Assembly (NCBI GenBank): GCA_946902875.1
Contig: OX336350.1
Location: forward strand, 20,884,048-20,948,047
Origin: Nematopogon swammerdamellus
Lineage: Eukaryota > Arthropoda > Insecta > Lepidoptera > Adelidae
Direction of reading: 5' to 3'
DNA: 64,000 nucleotides
A program made the position numbers and the translations under genes. This document shows, in pieces, positions 42,066 to 52,645 of this stretch (positions are counted from its first letter, which is position 1; each line of letters begins with the position of its first letter). The notes beneath the pieces are model-generated. The model worked only from the letters and a program-made list of their open reading frames with translations, searched no databases and was not told the DNA's origin.

Positions 42066-42690
42066 ATTCCCTTAGCATTTTTCAGCATAAAGGGAACCTC
42101 CTCCATTTACTCCCAAAGCTATCAAACGTCTGGTTTCCTAGCATATTTCAGCATAAGGAACCCATCCGTACGCGACGTTAGCTGGAGAAGCTGGAACCTC
42201 AACTTTAAAGAAGCCTTCAAGATTCGAATTCTAGCATCTTTCAGCATAAGAATTCTCCTCCATGAGCTCCGCGAAACTATCAGACATGTGTTTCCTTAGC
42301 ATATTTCAGCATAAAGGCACCACACGTTCATGGCCAGCTGTAGGCCTTAATCTCAACCACGATTGATGCAGTTTACATGGCAATTATATCAAGTGTCTGT
42401 ATATTTTCCTAACTTAGCAGCACCTTAGATTCAGTTCCCTTAGCATTTTTCAGCATAAAGGAAACCTCCTCCAATTGCTCTCAAAGCTATCAAACGTCTG
42501 GTTTCCTAGCATATTTCAGCATAAGGAACCCAGCCGTGCGCGACGTTAGCTGGAGGAGCTCGACCCTCAACTTAAAAGAAGCCTTCAAGATTCGAATTCT
42601 AGCATCTTTCAGCATAAGAATTCTCCTCCATGAGCTCCGCGAAACTATCAGACATGTGTTTCCTTAGCATATTTCAGCATAAAGGCACCA
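42066..42690. repeat. Hairpin array with constant TAGCATNTTTCAGCATAA core, copy A
   Basis: Eight occurrences in two sets of four. The flanking bases differ but pair with each other in most: TTCCCT/AGGGAA, GTTTCC/GGAACC and GAATTC/GAATTC. The sets begin near 42066 and 42429, about 360 bp apart. Confidence 0.88.
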
Positions 42691-42869
42691 CACGTTCATG
42701 GCCAGCTGTAGGCCTTACATCCCTATTCCGTTCTATTATCAATTCAGACTCTCAATACTTTTGATCAAACTAGTTCGGACTTGACTGGACGATGATCACG
42801 AACTCGCGGCGAGACTTGCCAAGCCAAACACTCACCGTGAGTATTCGTTAAAATTTAGCTGGCTCCCGA

Positions 42870-42912
42870 AACTTGACTGACTCGACGTCGACTGCGCACG
42901 AGTTTAAATGGC
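42870..42912 (-). promoter_or_regulatory. Possible minus-strand TATA/Inr core promoter in terminal copy A
   Basis: CATTTAAA (minus strand, about 42902-42909) lies about 28 bp upstream of TCAGTC (42875-42880), an arthropod initiator match. In copy B the same place reads TCAATC because of one substitution (around 61425). Confidence 0.45.
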
Positions 42913-43431
42913 CCTCACCCGGAACCCTTCGGCTCTACTTCGTTTCCTGTCGTTCCCGAACGTTCTTAGCCAATCAAAAGCCTTCCCTTCCATAAGGACC
43001 CCACCCCTAACAGCGCCTCTGTCGGCCGATTTAGACATTGAAATACTGCCCCGCCGAGCGACGAACTGATGTGAACACCCGTCAAGCCATTGCGAGTTAA
43101 CCGTACGAACATCATTCCTTTCTGTCAACCGAGACATTGCGTGATCTATGCCTACGTCAGATAACCAACTTTTGATCTATGCGCCCTCTATCCGTCAAAT
43201 ATACGCGATTGATTTATCCCTGCCATCTATCCACTTTTGCTCGCATCACGCAAAAGTTTGAGTATCCCAACATCATGTGCAACCCTTAATTCTACTCGCG
43301 TCCGTGTTATATTCACTTCTAGTTCGCGACTATGCGTCTAGATGGCTGTACTTATCTCGTTTTAATCAATAAATTAATTCTTCTTATTATATCATACTTA
43401 GACTAATGGTATCCTCTGTGTTCGTCACAGT

Positions 43432-43445
43432 CGCCCGCCTAGAGG
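43432..43445 (-). other. Possible polypurine tract
   Basis: AGGCGGGCGA on the minus strand abuts the start of copy A. The core CGCCCGCC (plus strand) recurs four more times in the interior, near 46668, 46746, 47363 and 47467. Confidence 0.3.
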
Positions 43446-43554
43446 CGATTTTCGTGGCATGGGGAAAGAAATTAGTTTCCTTCCTTCATGGTCACGACTA
43501 GCGTCTCTACCCTCTACTACTGTCTCATCTTGTCAGTCGTCAACATACCAATGC

Positions 43555-45630
43555 TGAAATGAAATGTGAAATGAAATGAAATGAAATGAAATGAAATGAA
43601 ATGAAATGAAATGAAATGTTTATTAATACCATTTTACATACAATTTGCATTCCCTCTCCTCTAAACTAGCTTCATGGCTGTAATATGAAGGAGAGGTATT
43701 CAGTAAGGTGTATTTCACTTGGGTATTATACATTCTATAGAAATGTGAGATATGGTGTGCTGTGTGGTGGTGTGTGGTGGTGTATTGTGGTGTAATGTGG
43801 TGTGGTGTAGCGTGTAGTGTAGTGTGGTGTGTACTGTGAGTTTAATTATGTTGAGTACATCTTGTTTTGCCTTTAGGCTACAACCGAGAGTTGTAGTTCA
43901 GTAGCTTCGTAGTTTATTTTAATAAGCCAACTATTCACTTTTATTTTACAATGATATCTTGTAATTTTCCTTATTCCTAATACCCTATCAACTCTGTTGT
44001 AAATATACGGACCCAGAAACCATGCAAAGCGCTGTGCAAAACTAGTCCTCATAGCCGGGACTGCTACTTGATTTGCGAATCTAGTTTCATGATTGTGCGT
44101 AGACCTAATTTGTACGTCTTGACTTTTCTGATGCCCTATTATTTCTGCAATAAATAGCTTGCGCACGCTTAGGAGGTTGCTTTCACTCAGAAGTTGATGA
44201 GTGGGATATCGGAAAGGCTTCCTTAACATCACTCTTAGCACCACTCTTTGTGAACGCTCGACCTTCAGCAGGTGCGTTTTTGCCGCACCTCCCCAGGAAG
44301 ATATGCAATAAGTAAGCAGGGACTGACACAGAGCCAGGTAAACCGTACGAAGGGTAGTCTTATCTAGTACATTTCGTAACCCTTTAAATACATATATAAG
44401 TCGTCTAACCCTTCCCGTAAGTACCTCTATGTGTGTTTCCCAGGACAGCCTATCATCCAATGTGACACCCAGGTATTTTATGTGTGTCACCTTACTCAGA
44501 ATTTGGCAGTCACACTGGATGCCAGGTTCACAGGTGTGTATACGGATTTTTTGCGGAACATCTGGGCCAGGGTTACGGATACTGAAACAAATAAATTTGG
44601 TTTTTCCTACGTTCAGAGTCAGAAGATTATTTTCGAGCCACCTATTGATTCGTTTAAGTCCATTCTCAGCCAGTACAGTGACATCCTCCCATGTTTTTGA
44701 TGAGAAGAGCAGAGCAGTGTCATCAGCGTAGGTTATAATTTTACATGCTTCTATTTCCTGGTCACAAAGGTCATTGATATAGATGAGAAAAAGAGTAGGA
44801 CCCAAAACACTGCCTTGTGGCACTCCATAAGTAACATTTAGGTCTTCACTCTTTGTCCCACCTATTCCAACGAGCTGGGTTCTGTCAGAGAGGTAACTTT
44901 TAAACCACTGCATCGCTGTGCCCCTGATACCCAGCCGACATTCCATTTTCCGTAACAGTATTGGAATAGACACCGTATCGAATGCCTTAGCTAGATCCAG
45001 GAACACACCGATACAGTGGCGTCCATGGTCCAGATTTTTTGACAAAAACTCAGTTAGTTCCTCAACTGCGTCTGCAGTTGATTTATTTGCTCGAAATCCA
45101 AATTGATTTTTAGAGAGTAAGTTGTTGAGATCCAAGAAATCTATTAGCCTCTTTCTGACAATTTTTTCTAAGACTTTTGACAAAACTGGCAGTAGGGAGA
45201 TAGGCCGGTAGTTAGAAATAGTGTCCTTGTCGCCAGACTTGTAGATGGGATATATGACTGCTCTTTTGTATACATTTGGGAAGACTCCAGTGGACAAGCT
45301 GAGGTTGGAGATAAATGTAAGTGGTTCTAATAAATAAATAACTCTTCATATGCTTTAGGAACTTGGATGTAACTTCATCCCACCCAGATGAGTTTTTCAT
45401 TTTCAGTTCCATAATATATTTGTTGACTTCAAAAAAAAATGCTATATTTGCAGTACCGCTTTTCGTAGTTGTGCCTCTGTTAGAGTGTTCGTTCTCTCCC
45501 AGTAGGTCCGTAGTACCATCAACTTCTTCCATTAAGGTATTTGTTCCTTCCCAGAATGATTGTGGCAATTTTAAGTTGGTTATATAAGCAGTCCCGCTCA
45601 CAAAACACAGCATTTTGTCTAAGTCAAGTC
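43555..45630 (-). mobile_element. 5'-truncated LINE with (ATTTC)n tail
   Basis: The RT frame (43873-45297) is followed by a roughly 250-bp 3' UTR with GT/GTG-rich sequence. It ends in a pentanucleotide tail (GAAAT on the plus strand, 43555-43618). The upstream 45212-45613 frame holds the N-terminal part of RT (NSSGWDEVTSKFLKH) in another frame. Confidence 0.85.
43873..45297 (-). CDS. LINE reverse transcriptase, 474-codon open frame (N-truncated)
   Basis: Starts within FPNVYKRAVIYPIYKSGDKD, then NYRPISLLPVLSKVLEKIV, QFGFRANKSTADAVEEL, VFLDLAKAFDTV, YGVPQGSVLGPTLFLIYIND and IITYADDTALLF. All RT catalytic aspartates (FLD, YADD) are present. No endonuclease remains, so this is a dead-on-arrival copy whose RT part is still uninterrupted. 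It copies LINE RNA at the insertion site. Confidence 0.9.
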   Translation of the reverse strand: MSTGVFPNVYKRAVIYPIYKSGDKDTISNYRPISLLPVLSKVLEKIVRKRLIDFLDLNNLLSKNQFGFRANKSTADAVEELTEFLSKNLDHGRHCIGVFLDLAKAFDTVSIPILLRKMECRLGIRGTAMQWFKSYLSDRTQLVGIGGTKSEDLNVTYGVPQGSVLGPTLFLIYINDLCDQEIEACKIITYADDTALLFSSKTWEDVTVLAENGLKRINRWLENNLLTLNVGKTKFICFSIRNPGPDVPQKIRIHTCEPGIQCDCQILSKVTHIKYLGVTLDDRLSWETHIEVLTGRVRRLIYVFKGLRNVLDKTTLRTVYLALCQSLLTYCISSWGGAAKTHLLKVERSQRVVLRVMLRKPFRYPTHQLLSESNLLSVRKLFIAEIIGHQKSQDVQIRSTHNHETRFANQVAVPAMRTSFAQRFAWFLGPYIYNRVDRVLGIRKITRYHCKIKVNSWLIKINYEATELQLSVVA

Positions 45631-46989
45631 AGGTTTCGCCCAGCAGAAGCTTCAAAATTTGAATTCTGAAGTAATTAAAGTCCCTGTTTCATGCCATAGA
45701 AAGGTTTCCCACCAGCGCAGGAACCTGTAGTCTCCCCCTTTGCTGGTAGGACAGGATCAGTACTTCTCCTGATGGAAAGAGCGCACAACATACTTTGCCA
45801 CCTCCGGTTTAAACATGCCGCACATTCCAACACCTTAACCTTCCATGTTATAGACAGGAAAACTGGGAAAATATTGCAAAGACTTTAAAATTGACTTTAG
45901 CTTCAGTCGTAAACCTTTGTTACCTAACTCACCTATTGACGAGTGGATGGACCCGGTCTGATTGTAAATGATTCTACTCTAATCACGTCCAACATTGCTC
46001 CCGTTAATGGTTCAAAATACTATGCTCGATCACTGTTCATAGACCGGGAAATATTACTACATACGTCCACCGATCCTTTTTTTATTGTGTGTGCGGAACG
46101 CCTTTCAGTAAGTAATGTTATTTCCCCCCCCCCCCCCCGCAGTAAGAGCTCAGGTCTCGGTGTAATGTAAAGTTCTGCACTATGGCTTGGTCACCTCACA
46201 TTTCTCAAGTCCCGTTTGTGTGTTCAACACACTGAGTTTACGTTCACATTCTTTTCGGAGCAATGTATGGGAAATGCAATCAAAATCGAACCCAAAGTAT
46301 CCTGATTCATTGTAAAAGTCCCCTCAGGTCAGAGCTCTGCTCTCATTAGAAGTCAGTTTCACTACAGAGTAAAGACACTATAACACTCACAGGTTTACTC
46401 GCGTATCTTCCTATCAACAAGTCTATTCTAAGTCAAACTCTATTGTTAATTTTGTTCAGAAGTATTAATAGTCCAACTCCCCCACGCTGAACAGGATTTT
46501 ATTCCTATTTGTCCCTAGTGGGTATTATTTCGTTAGACTTCCTATTTTCCTAGCTATACGCACATGTCTCTACTGTTTCCGTCCTCTAATTAATCCGCCA
46601 TAATACTACGAGGCTATATTTTAAATCACGTACCCGAACTCTCTTACTTCGGAACAGTATTCGTATTCGCCCGCCAAACTACACACGACCCGTGACTATG
46701 TTTGACGCCTTAACAACCGATTTTATTTCAGTCTGATATTCTATTCGCCCGCCAGGTTATACACATTCCGTGATTCAATCTATGTTCGGTACCCTATAAG
46801 CCGACTTAATTTTAACCGGGTTTTCCGTCCGGAATATTCTTCGTACACGCACTACCCCTATACAGACGTGGCCCCAACCCCTAATTTGTTGGTTCCTCAC
46901 ACGTCTCTTGCCGACCAAGCGACCTCCTAATCTCTTCCTTATGTACCAGGTAGACGGAACCTTATAATAATAATATATTACCATAACTA

Positions 46990-47130
46990 AAGTACCATAT
47001 GGACGTATCCCTATGCCTACCATTAGTAATAACCCCACCCCTTTTTCCTATAGTACCATATGGACGTATCCCTATGCCTACCATTAGTAATAACCCTATC
47101 CCTTTCCTATGGTACCATTTGGACGGAACC
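46990..47130. repeat. Tandem repeat, 62-bp unit, about 2.3 copies
   Basis: AGTACCATATGGACGTATCC begins at about 46991 and 47053, and a third, diverged start (GGTACCATTTGGACGGAACC) at about 47111. Confidence 0.88.
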
Positions 47131-47204
47131 CTATCCTTAGCCTAACATTACCGACCTATATCCTAAACTCCTCTCCTCTCCTATCTTACTATATTCTTCC
47201 TACA

Positions 47205-47295
47205 TACATACGCAGCGCCACACCTGCCTCCCGGCGAAGTAGGCAGAGACAACGGATCCCCACGCCCCCGAACCCGACACTTCCGACCATTGAGC
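47205..47295 (+). repeat. Dispersed repeat (CACGCCTGTTTCCC family)
   Basis: ACATACATACGCAGCGCCAC, GTAGGCAGAGACAACGGATC. Same family as 11455-11625. Confidence 0.65.
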
Positions 47296-48756
47296 TATAC
47301 GTTTTCTCTATGCTTCCGACGCTACTTTCACTACCATAATATTCTATATATACAGCAATACGCCCGCCTGACTATCTATAGTTTGTTCAACAAATGTTGG
47401 GCGTCCCTTGGTGTTCAATTCCTACTATACACATGTGAAAATAAATAACCTACATAGTCCTAATACGCCCGCCGAAACCTATGATCTCTACATGGCTCTA
47501 TATCCTATTCTGGCTACTCTATGAACTAACTTTCCTACTCTACTTCCGTTCATCCTTTCGTCACCAATCAGCATTTCATACTCAGGTCCGTCCTCCTTCT
47601 GCTCCAGGTTCCGTGGATGTGTGTACCCCAACGAAGATGAACCGATGCACCTTCACCCTAACTAAACCCCTATAACTGTAGTACAGTACAACCAATTCCT
47701 GCTTCCCCCTAATTCCCCCTACTCAAGGAGTCGTCCTGAAGCTCCTGAAACTAAATCACATTAGACATATCAAATTTCACTGTAGGTATATTACTCTAGT
47801 GGGTTACACACCTGAAAATATCCTATAGTTATTTCTCAAAAGTGTTACCTCCCTACACATGTCTACATATAGATATAGGTACGTAGTCTGATATAAATTT
47901 GATGTATGAAAATATTCTCTCCTTATCCTCGAGGTATGATGTCCATTGAAGGTGATTCCTACCAGTTTGCCTTCACACCCGAGCAACATACACATTCATA
48001 CCTACACAGTCAACACAGATCTACGCACCCCTATAATATAGCGTACACAGCTGACTTCCCTGTTGAAACCAGTACAAAAGTAAAGTGGCACAAGCGAAGA
48101 GAACATTACAAATAGAAATTTCTGCAAATTAGACAATAATGACATGCCCATACGTTACCAGCATAAGCTATCTCTTCACAGCCCGGCCTCCATGACGTCA
48201 TGCGTCCTTTAACGCACTCCTTCTTCAGTTGGATGTCGTTGCTCCCAGCAGCTCGAGCACATGGTTTCGTAAGTAAGTAGTTATTTGATAAAATAAGTAA
48301 GTATTTGAGTGAGAAGGAAATAATACCTCTATGATGTGCTAAACTGGAAATCTCAGAGTATACTTATAAGAATAACTATTTATTTAATTAATAAATAAAC
48401 ATATCTATCATTAATGTAACATTTTTTTCCCTGCATACCTACTAACGTAACCTCATTGACAGGCAACCAGGTCCAGCTTCCCTTGATCCAAATCTCACCC
48501 TAGGCTACTGCTACCAAGGTTACCTACTCTTAACAGTACGTGACCCCATTCCAGCATACCTATTCACCCCTTCCCCATACTTATCTAGTCAGTGAACCAC
48601 TAAAAGGACCTGTACATAATGCTATACCTATCAACTCGACCTGCACCACATGCACCTGATACACATAATAAATATATGCGTTTACCTACAAGCAAACAGG
48701 CAACCCGATATTGGACACGTTATCCTAGTAGGTAGGTACACGCATGAATAGGTAAT

Positions 48757-49134
48757 TAAAAAAAAAAAGTTTAAAAAAACATAAAACCGACTTCCTAAAA
48801 AAAGTAAAACTAAAAAACTATTTAAAATAAAAATATAAAAACCGCCTTCAAAAATATATGAAATAAAAACCTAAAAAAAAAAAGAACCCTAGAGTTGAAG
48901 GCGGTGCTAAAAAGGCTACACAAATCACAAAGGATATTATCATCCACTCATGTTTTCTTTCATGCATCATTTTTGCTTGCTTTAGCACCGCCTTCAACTC
49001 TAGGGTTCTTTTTTTTTTTAGGTTTTTATTTCATATATTTTTGAAGGCGGTTTTTATATTTTTATTTTAAATAGTTTTTTAGTTTTACTTTTTTTAGGAA
49101 GTCGGTTTTATGTTTTTTAAAACTTTTTTTTTAT
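48757..49134. mobile_element. Foldback element, arms about 155 bp
   Basis: Left arm 48757-48912 and right arm 48980-49134 are near-perfect reverse complements (AAAACCGACTTCCTAAAAAA, GAACCCTAGAGTTGAAGGCG) around a 67-bp centre. The outer sequence (AAGTCGGTTTTATG) resembles the LINE-type tail at 50930. Confidence 0.93.
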
Positions 49135-49224
49135 TTCACAGTTTTTTTTAGTAATTTTTTGCTATTAATGTACTCGGCGGAATCGCTTTCCAATCCGATC
49201 TTGACCCAATTAAAATAGGACCAC

Positions 49225-49580
49225 GTCAGCTTCGATAGCTCAGTGGTGCAGACAGTCAACTGTCGCTATTGAATGTTAAGCAACGCTGGGTGCGGTCAGT
49301 ACTTGGATGGGTGACCGCTGACCGTTGGAGGCTGACCGAGGTTCGGATTCCTCGTAAAACTGTAAGTCCCTTCCCTCCTAATCTTACTTGGTGGTAGGCT
49401 TTAACCTGCCCGGGTTGGTACCACCGCACTGAATTAAACGTCGGTCGAAACGGCTATGTAAATAGTTTGTGTTTTCCGACCAGTTCAGTGTAGTCAGCAC
49501 GATCAAAGGGGGAAGCACTGACATGGCACTTAGTTTACCCGGTGTTATGGGCTGACATCACGGACGTTGTAGGTGATGTT
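49225..49580 (+). mobile_element. SINE with tRNA-like A/B boxes and a 5S rRNA-like segment
   Basis: ATAGCTCAGTGGTGCAGAC (49234) resembles a tRNA A box. GTTAAGCAACGCTGGGTGCG and GTCAGTACTTGGATGGGTGA (49276-49315) match the internal promoter region of 5S rRNA. GGTTCGGATTCC (49339) resembles a B box. The shared SINE body follows (GGTGGTAGGCTTTAACCTGC, GAAACGGCTATGTAAATAG). There is no poly(A) end. Confidence 0.82.
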
Positions 49581-49964
49581 GCAGAACTTAGTAGAATGGA
49601 AAGACATAAACGTGTTACGGAACCCTACTTTTATTATAAAATAACCGTCGGAGGACCTTGGTTGAAAATTGTAAAATTTAGTAGAAAAGACAGACATGCA
49701 TTTGTTACGGAACCCTACATTCATTTTGCAGAACTTAGTAGAATGGACAGACATAAACGTGTTACCGAACCCTACTGAACAGTTGCACTCCGGGAGTGCC
49801 GGCAGATCCCGTGCCACTCTAACTTAACCCTTAATGCAATGACTTAAGGTTTCATTTTAAAAATGACGCTGACGCGATGTCGCGAATTATACATTTTTTA
49901 CCCACCTAAAAAGTGCCAAGCGCCGCTAAAGAAGTTTTCACTTCAACAACCTCAGGGTTATCCC

Positions 49965-50120
49965 CTTTCAAATAAAAAAAAAAAAGGAATTTTCAAAATC
50001 GGCCCACAATTGACGGAGTAATCGCGTAACAAAGATCCAAAAAAAGAAAACATACCGTCGAATTGAGAATCTCTTAGGTCTAAAGTAAATTGCTCGTGAA
50101 GACAAATGCAACGAGCCCAA
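49965..50120. repeat. LINE-type tail fragment
   Basis: TCAAAATCGGCCCACAATTG, GACGGAGTAATCGCGTAACA and CGAATTGAGAATCTC. Same family as 50755-50950. Confidence 0.6.
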
Positions 50121-50194
50121 ACACGATGGGTTTATCATGTGTAGTTTAGGAGTTCCTATGGCCACCTTCTGTCTCCATCATCAGACCAGCTCGA

Positions 50195-50262
50195 TGGTAC
50201 TCGTACCCAAAGAGTTTGAATTACGTCGCCGACGTAATACAAACTCTTTGCTCGTACCATAA
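50195..50262. repeat. Inverted repeat, arms about 30 bp
   Basis: ATGGTACTCGTACCCAAAGA.. and its imperfect complement ending ..CTCTTTGCTCGTACCAT around GTCGCCGAC. Confidence 0.8.
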
Positions 50263-50754
50263 TAAATTAAGCGCACCTGGCCGGTCGGAAAAGATAAAAA
50301 ATTTCAAATTTAGAATATTCATGAAACAAGGGTCCGAATATGTATCACTAGTAAATATCGATTCATGTATTTCAACAGGACAGAGAAAATTTCAAAATAT
50401 TAGGTATTTAATACTTTTTAGTTCTTTTTTTTTTTTGTTTTTTTGAAATCGGTTTAATATTTTTTAAAACAGTTTTTATTTCATTCTTTTTAGTAATATT
50501 ACATAAAAAAGAATAATCGAAATCGAATAATCGAAATCGATTGAAGTGGTACAGAATTATTCGCCATATGTGTCAGACTGCAAATTGCTGAATAAGTCCA
50601 CATCACAAAAGTTTTGCTGAAGGTAACCACACACCATACTAATTTATCAAACTGAAAATTGCCGAATACGACCACATCACAAGTTTTGCTGAAGGTAACC
50701 ACACACTATAGTATTATGCTGATTTTTCGAAAACCACTCAACCAATTTCGATAA

Positions 50755-50950
50755 AATTGAAATGGGACCACCTCGGAAGTATGACCTAACTAACAAAAAA
50801 AGAATTTTCTAAATCGGCCCTCAATTGACGGAGAAATCGCGTAACAAACATACAAAAAAATAAAAAAAAAAATAAAAAAAAAAATAAAAAAAAAAAAAAA
50901 CATACAGACGAATTGAGAACCTCCTCCTTTTTTGGAAGTCGGTTAAGAAA
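50755..50950. repeat. LINE-type tail fragment with (AAAAAAT)n
   Basis: CTAAATCGGCCCTCAATTGA, GACGGAGAAATCGCGTAACA, an A-rich tract, then GAATTGAGAACCTCCTCC and TTTGGAAGTCGGTTAAG. Confidence 0.65.
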
Positions 50951-51819
50951 TTCAAATCAAACAAGTGGCCTTCAACATAAACACACATAATAAATCAAAT
51001 TTCCATAAATGCATACCTACTACGAACGGTGCATCCAGTGTATACCTAGGTACGTGCCCCGGTGCGGTGGTCGATTCCTATAACTCAACTCTTTGTATGT
51101 AATTAACTTAAGTAGTAAACAGATGAGCATGTAAGCAAACAAGTAACACACAAGCAAGTAAGCAAGCCGCAACAGAATAAAACACTCAAGCAGTACAGTA
51201 GCGTGCAAGAAATAAACAATTAAGTAGGTAAGCAAGCTGGAAATAAATACATAATTTTCAGTCACCCACGCAACCATTAGTATCAACATTTAATTTAAAA
51301 TGAATGCTCAACCTCCCCTAAATACGAACGCCTATACGTACTGCACATATATGTAAAACCTATACATACATACATACACATGTACGTAAGTACACAAATT
51401 ATACCTACCAAAGATATCCAAGCGACAAGCATACGTAGGTAAGTATCTATGTTACGTCCCCATACATGAAATACAGTTATTATAATCGTACCCAGCCCTC
51501 TATACTCGCCTGTACACAAACACGCTCCCCTATACATACACTCAAGTGAGTACCCCTCCATAAATAGTTTAAGATTAATACGGAACCCTACTATCTGAGT
51601 CTGAACATAAAGGCCAAGCACGAAGGCTACGGGACCCTCGCGACACCCGCTCCCTAAAATTCATTGGCCCCACCTAGATATGCTGTCGAGATCGATTGAT
51701 TCACACTAGGTAGGTAGGTAGGTGAGTAAGTAGGTAAGTAGGTACCTTGACTCGTAATTATCACTGTTTCCGATAAATAGGTATTTTTAACTTACGGAAG
51801 GTATTTACCTAACTACATA

Positions 51820-52150
51820 CATATACATATCACCCACGCTGAATCCCGACAATTGAGGTAAGCAGAGCAATCGGTGCTGCGCTGCAAGAACTCCGGCAAA
51901 TTACAGCACAATACCGACATCCACGTTTCGCAAAGTATTAGGACAAGATTCAATTGATCAAGCAGCAAGTAAGGCACGAAGACCCACCTGCTCCATGACT
52001 CGGTGGAAGTACCGCGCCAAGGTGAGAGGCGGCGAATTTGTCGCCCTTTAGCACGGCATCCTGTCCCCATCCCCCAGTCGCCTTTTACGACATGCATGGG
52101 TAGAGATGCAGTGGGGCTACTCTTTTTAAATACCGGCCCTACACGGTTTA
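51820..52150 (-). mobile_element. SINE with GGCCGGTA-type head, minus orientation
   Basis: On the minus strand it reads CCGTGTAGGGCCGGTATTTA, then CCACTGCATCTCTACCCATG and CATGTCGTAAAAGGCGACT. This is the same head as the SINE at 23585. The 3' part differs and matches 21840-22020 and 61981-62210. Confidence 0.82.
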
Positions 52151-52589
52151 CCTAACTATTATTGTTTATTTGTGTTTAAGATTTTGTACTTTTATTATTT
52201 ATTTATTTATTTCATACTGGTCAACTCATTCGCGCGTATGGACACGGGACCCTCTCATGAACATACATGCATCCGCCTCCATGCATCTATACACCCACGA
52301 CAACTCCTCTCCACCATTCTTCCAATCTACCTACAATGTTTATCCCTCCACACTCAACCAAGAACCACCTGACGCACAACGTCAATCACTCTGTCTCATA
52401 GTCAATACCTAACCCATACATAACCCATACTCAGTCATCCTCCCTTTTATACACTCCCAACGCGTATACAGAATAGCTACCGCCTTTCCTAAATCTATGC
52501 TGCACAACGATGATTACTCTCCTTTGTTCGGCTACGTACACCTCTAACCTATACGAACAAAAGTATAATAAATAACACCCATAGGCCAT

Positions 52590-52645
52590 ACATACATACA
52601 TAGCGTCACGCCTGTTTCCCGGTGGGGTAGGCAGAGGCCACCAAC
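52590..52645 (+). repeat. Dispersed repeat (CACGCCTGTTTCCC family)
   Basis: CATACATAGCGTCACGCCTG, TTTCCCGGTGGGGTAGGCAG. Confidence 0.6.

Larger units (their letters stand above)
40139..43431 (-). repeat. Terminal repeat copy A (3' copy in the proposed orientation)
   Basis: Collinear with 54464-57025 plus 61250-61980. It contains no convincing gene. The 67- and 87-codon frames at 40486 and 40994 recur in copy B only because the DNA does. It includes a stem-loop GGTGAGATTTTCTCACC (41198-41214), the hairpin array at 42066-42690 and a TATA/Inr pair. Confidence 0.93.

Noticed and set aside
40139..43431. Terminal inverted repeats or Helitron ends for the 3.29-kb unit
   Set aside because: The two ends are not complementary to each other, and no TC...CTRR with a 3' hairpin was found at its edges.
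49272..49317. 5S rRNA gene
   Set aside because: Only the internal promoter segment matches; the 5' third and 3' end of 5S rRNA are missing and a SINE body follows.
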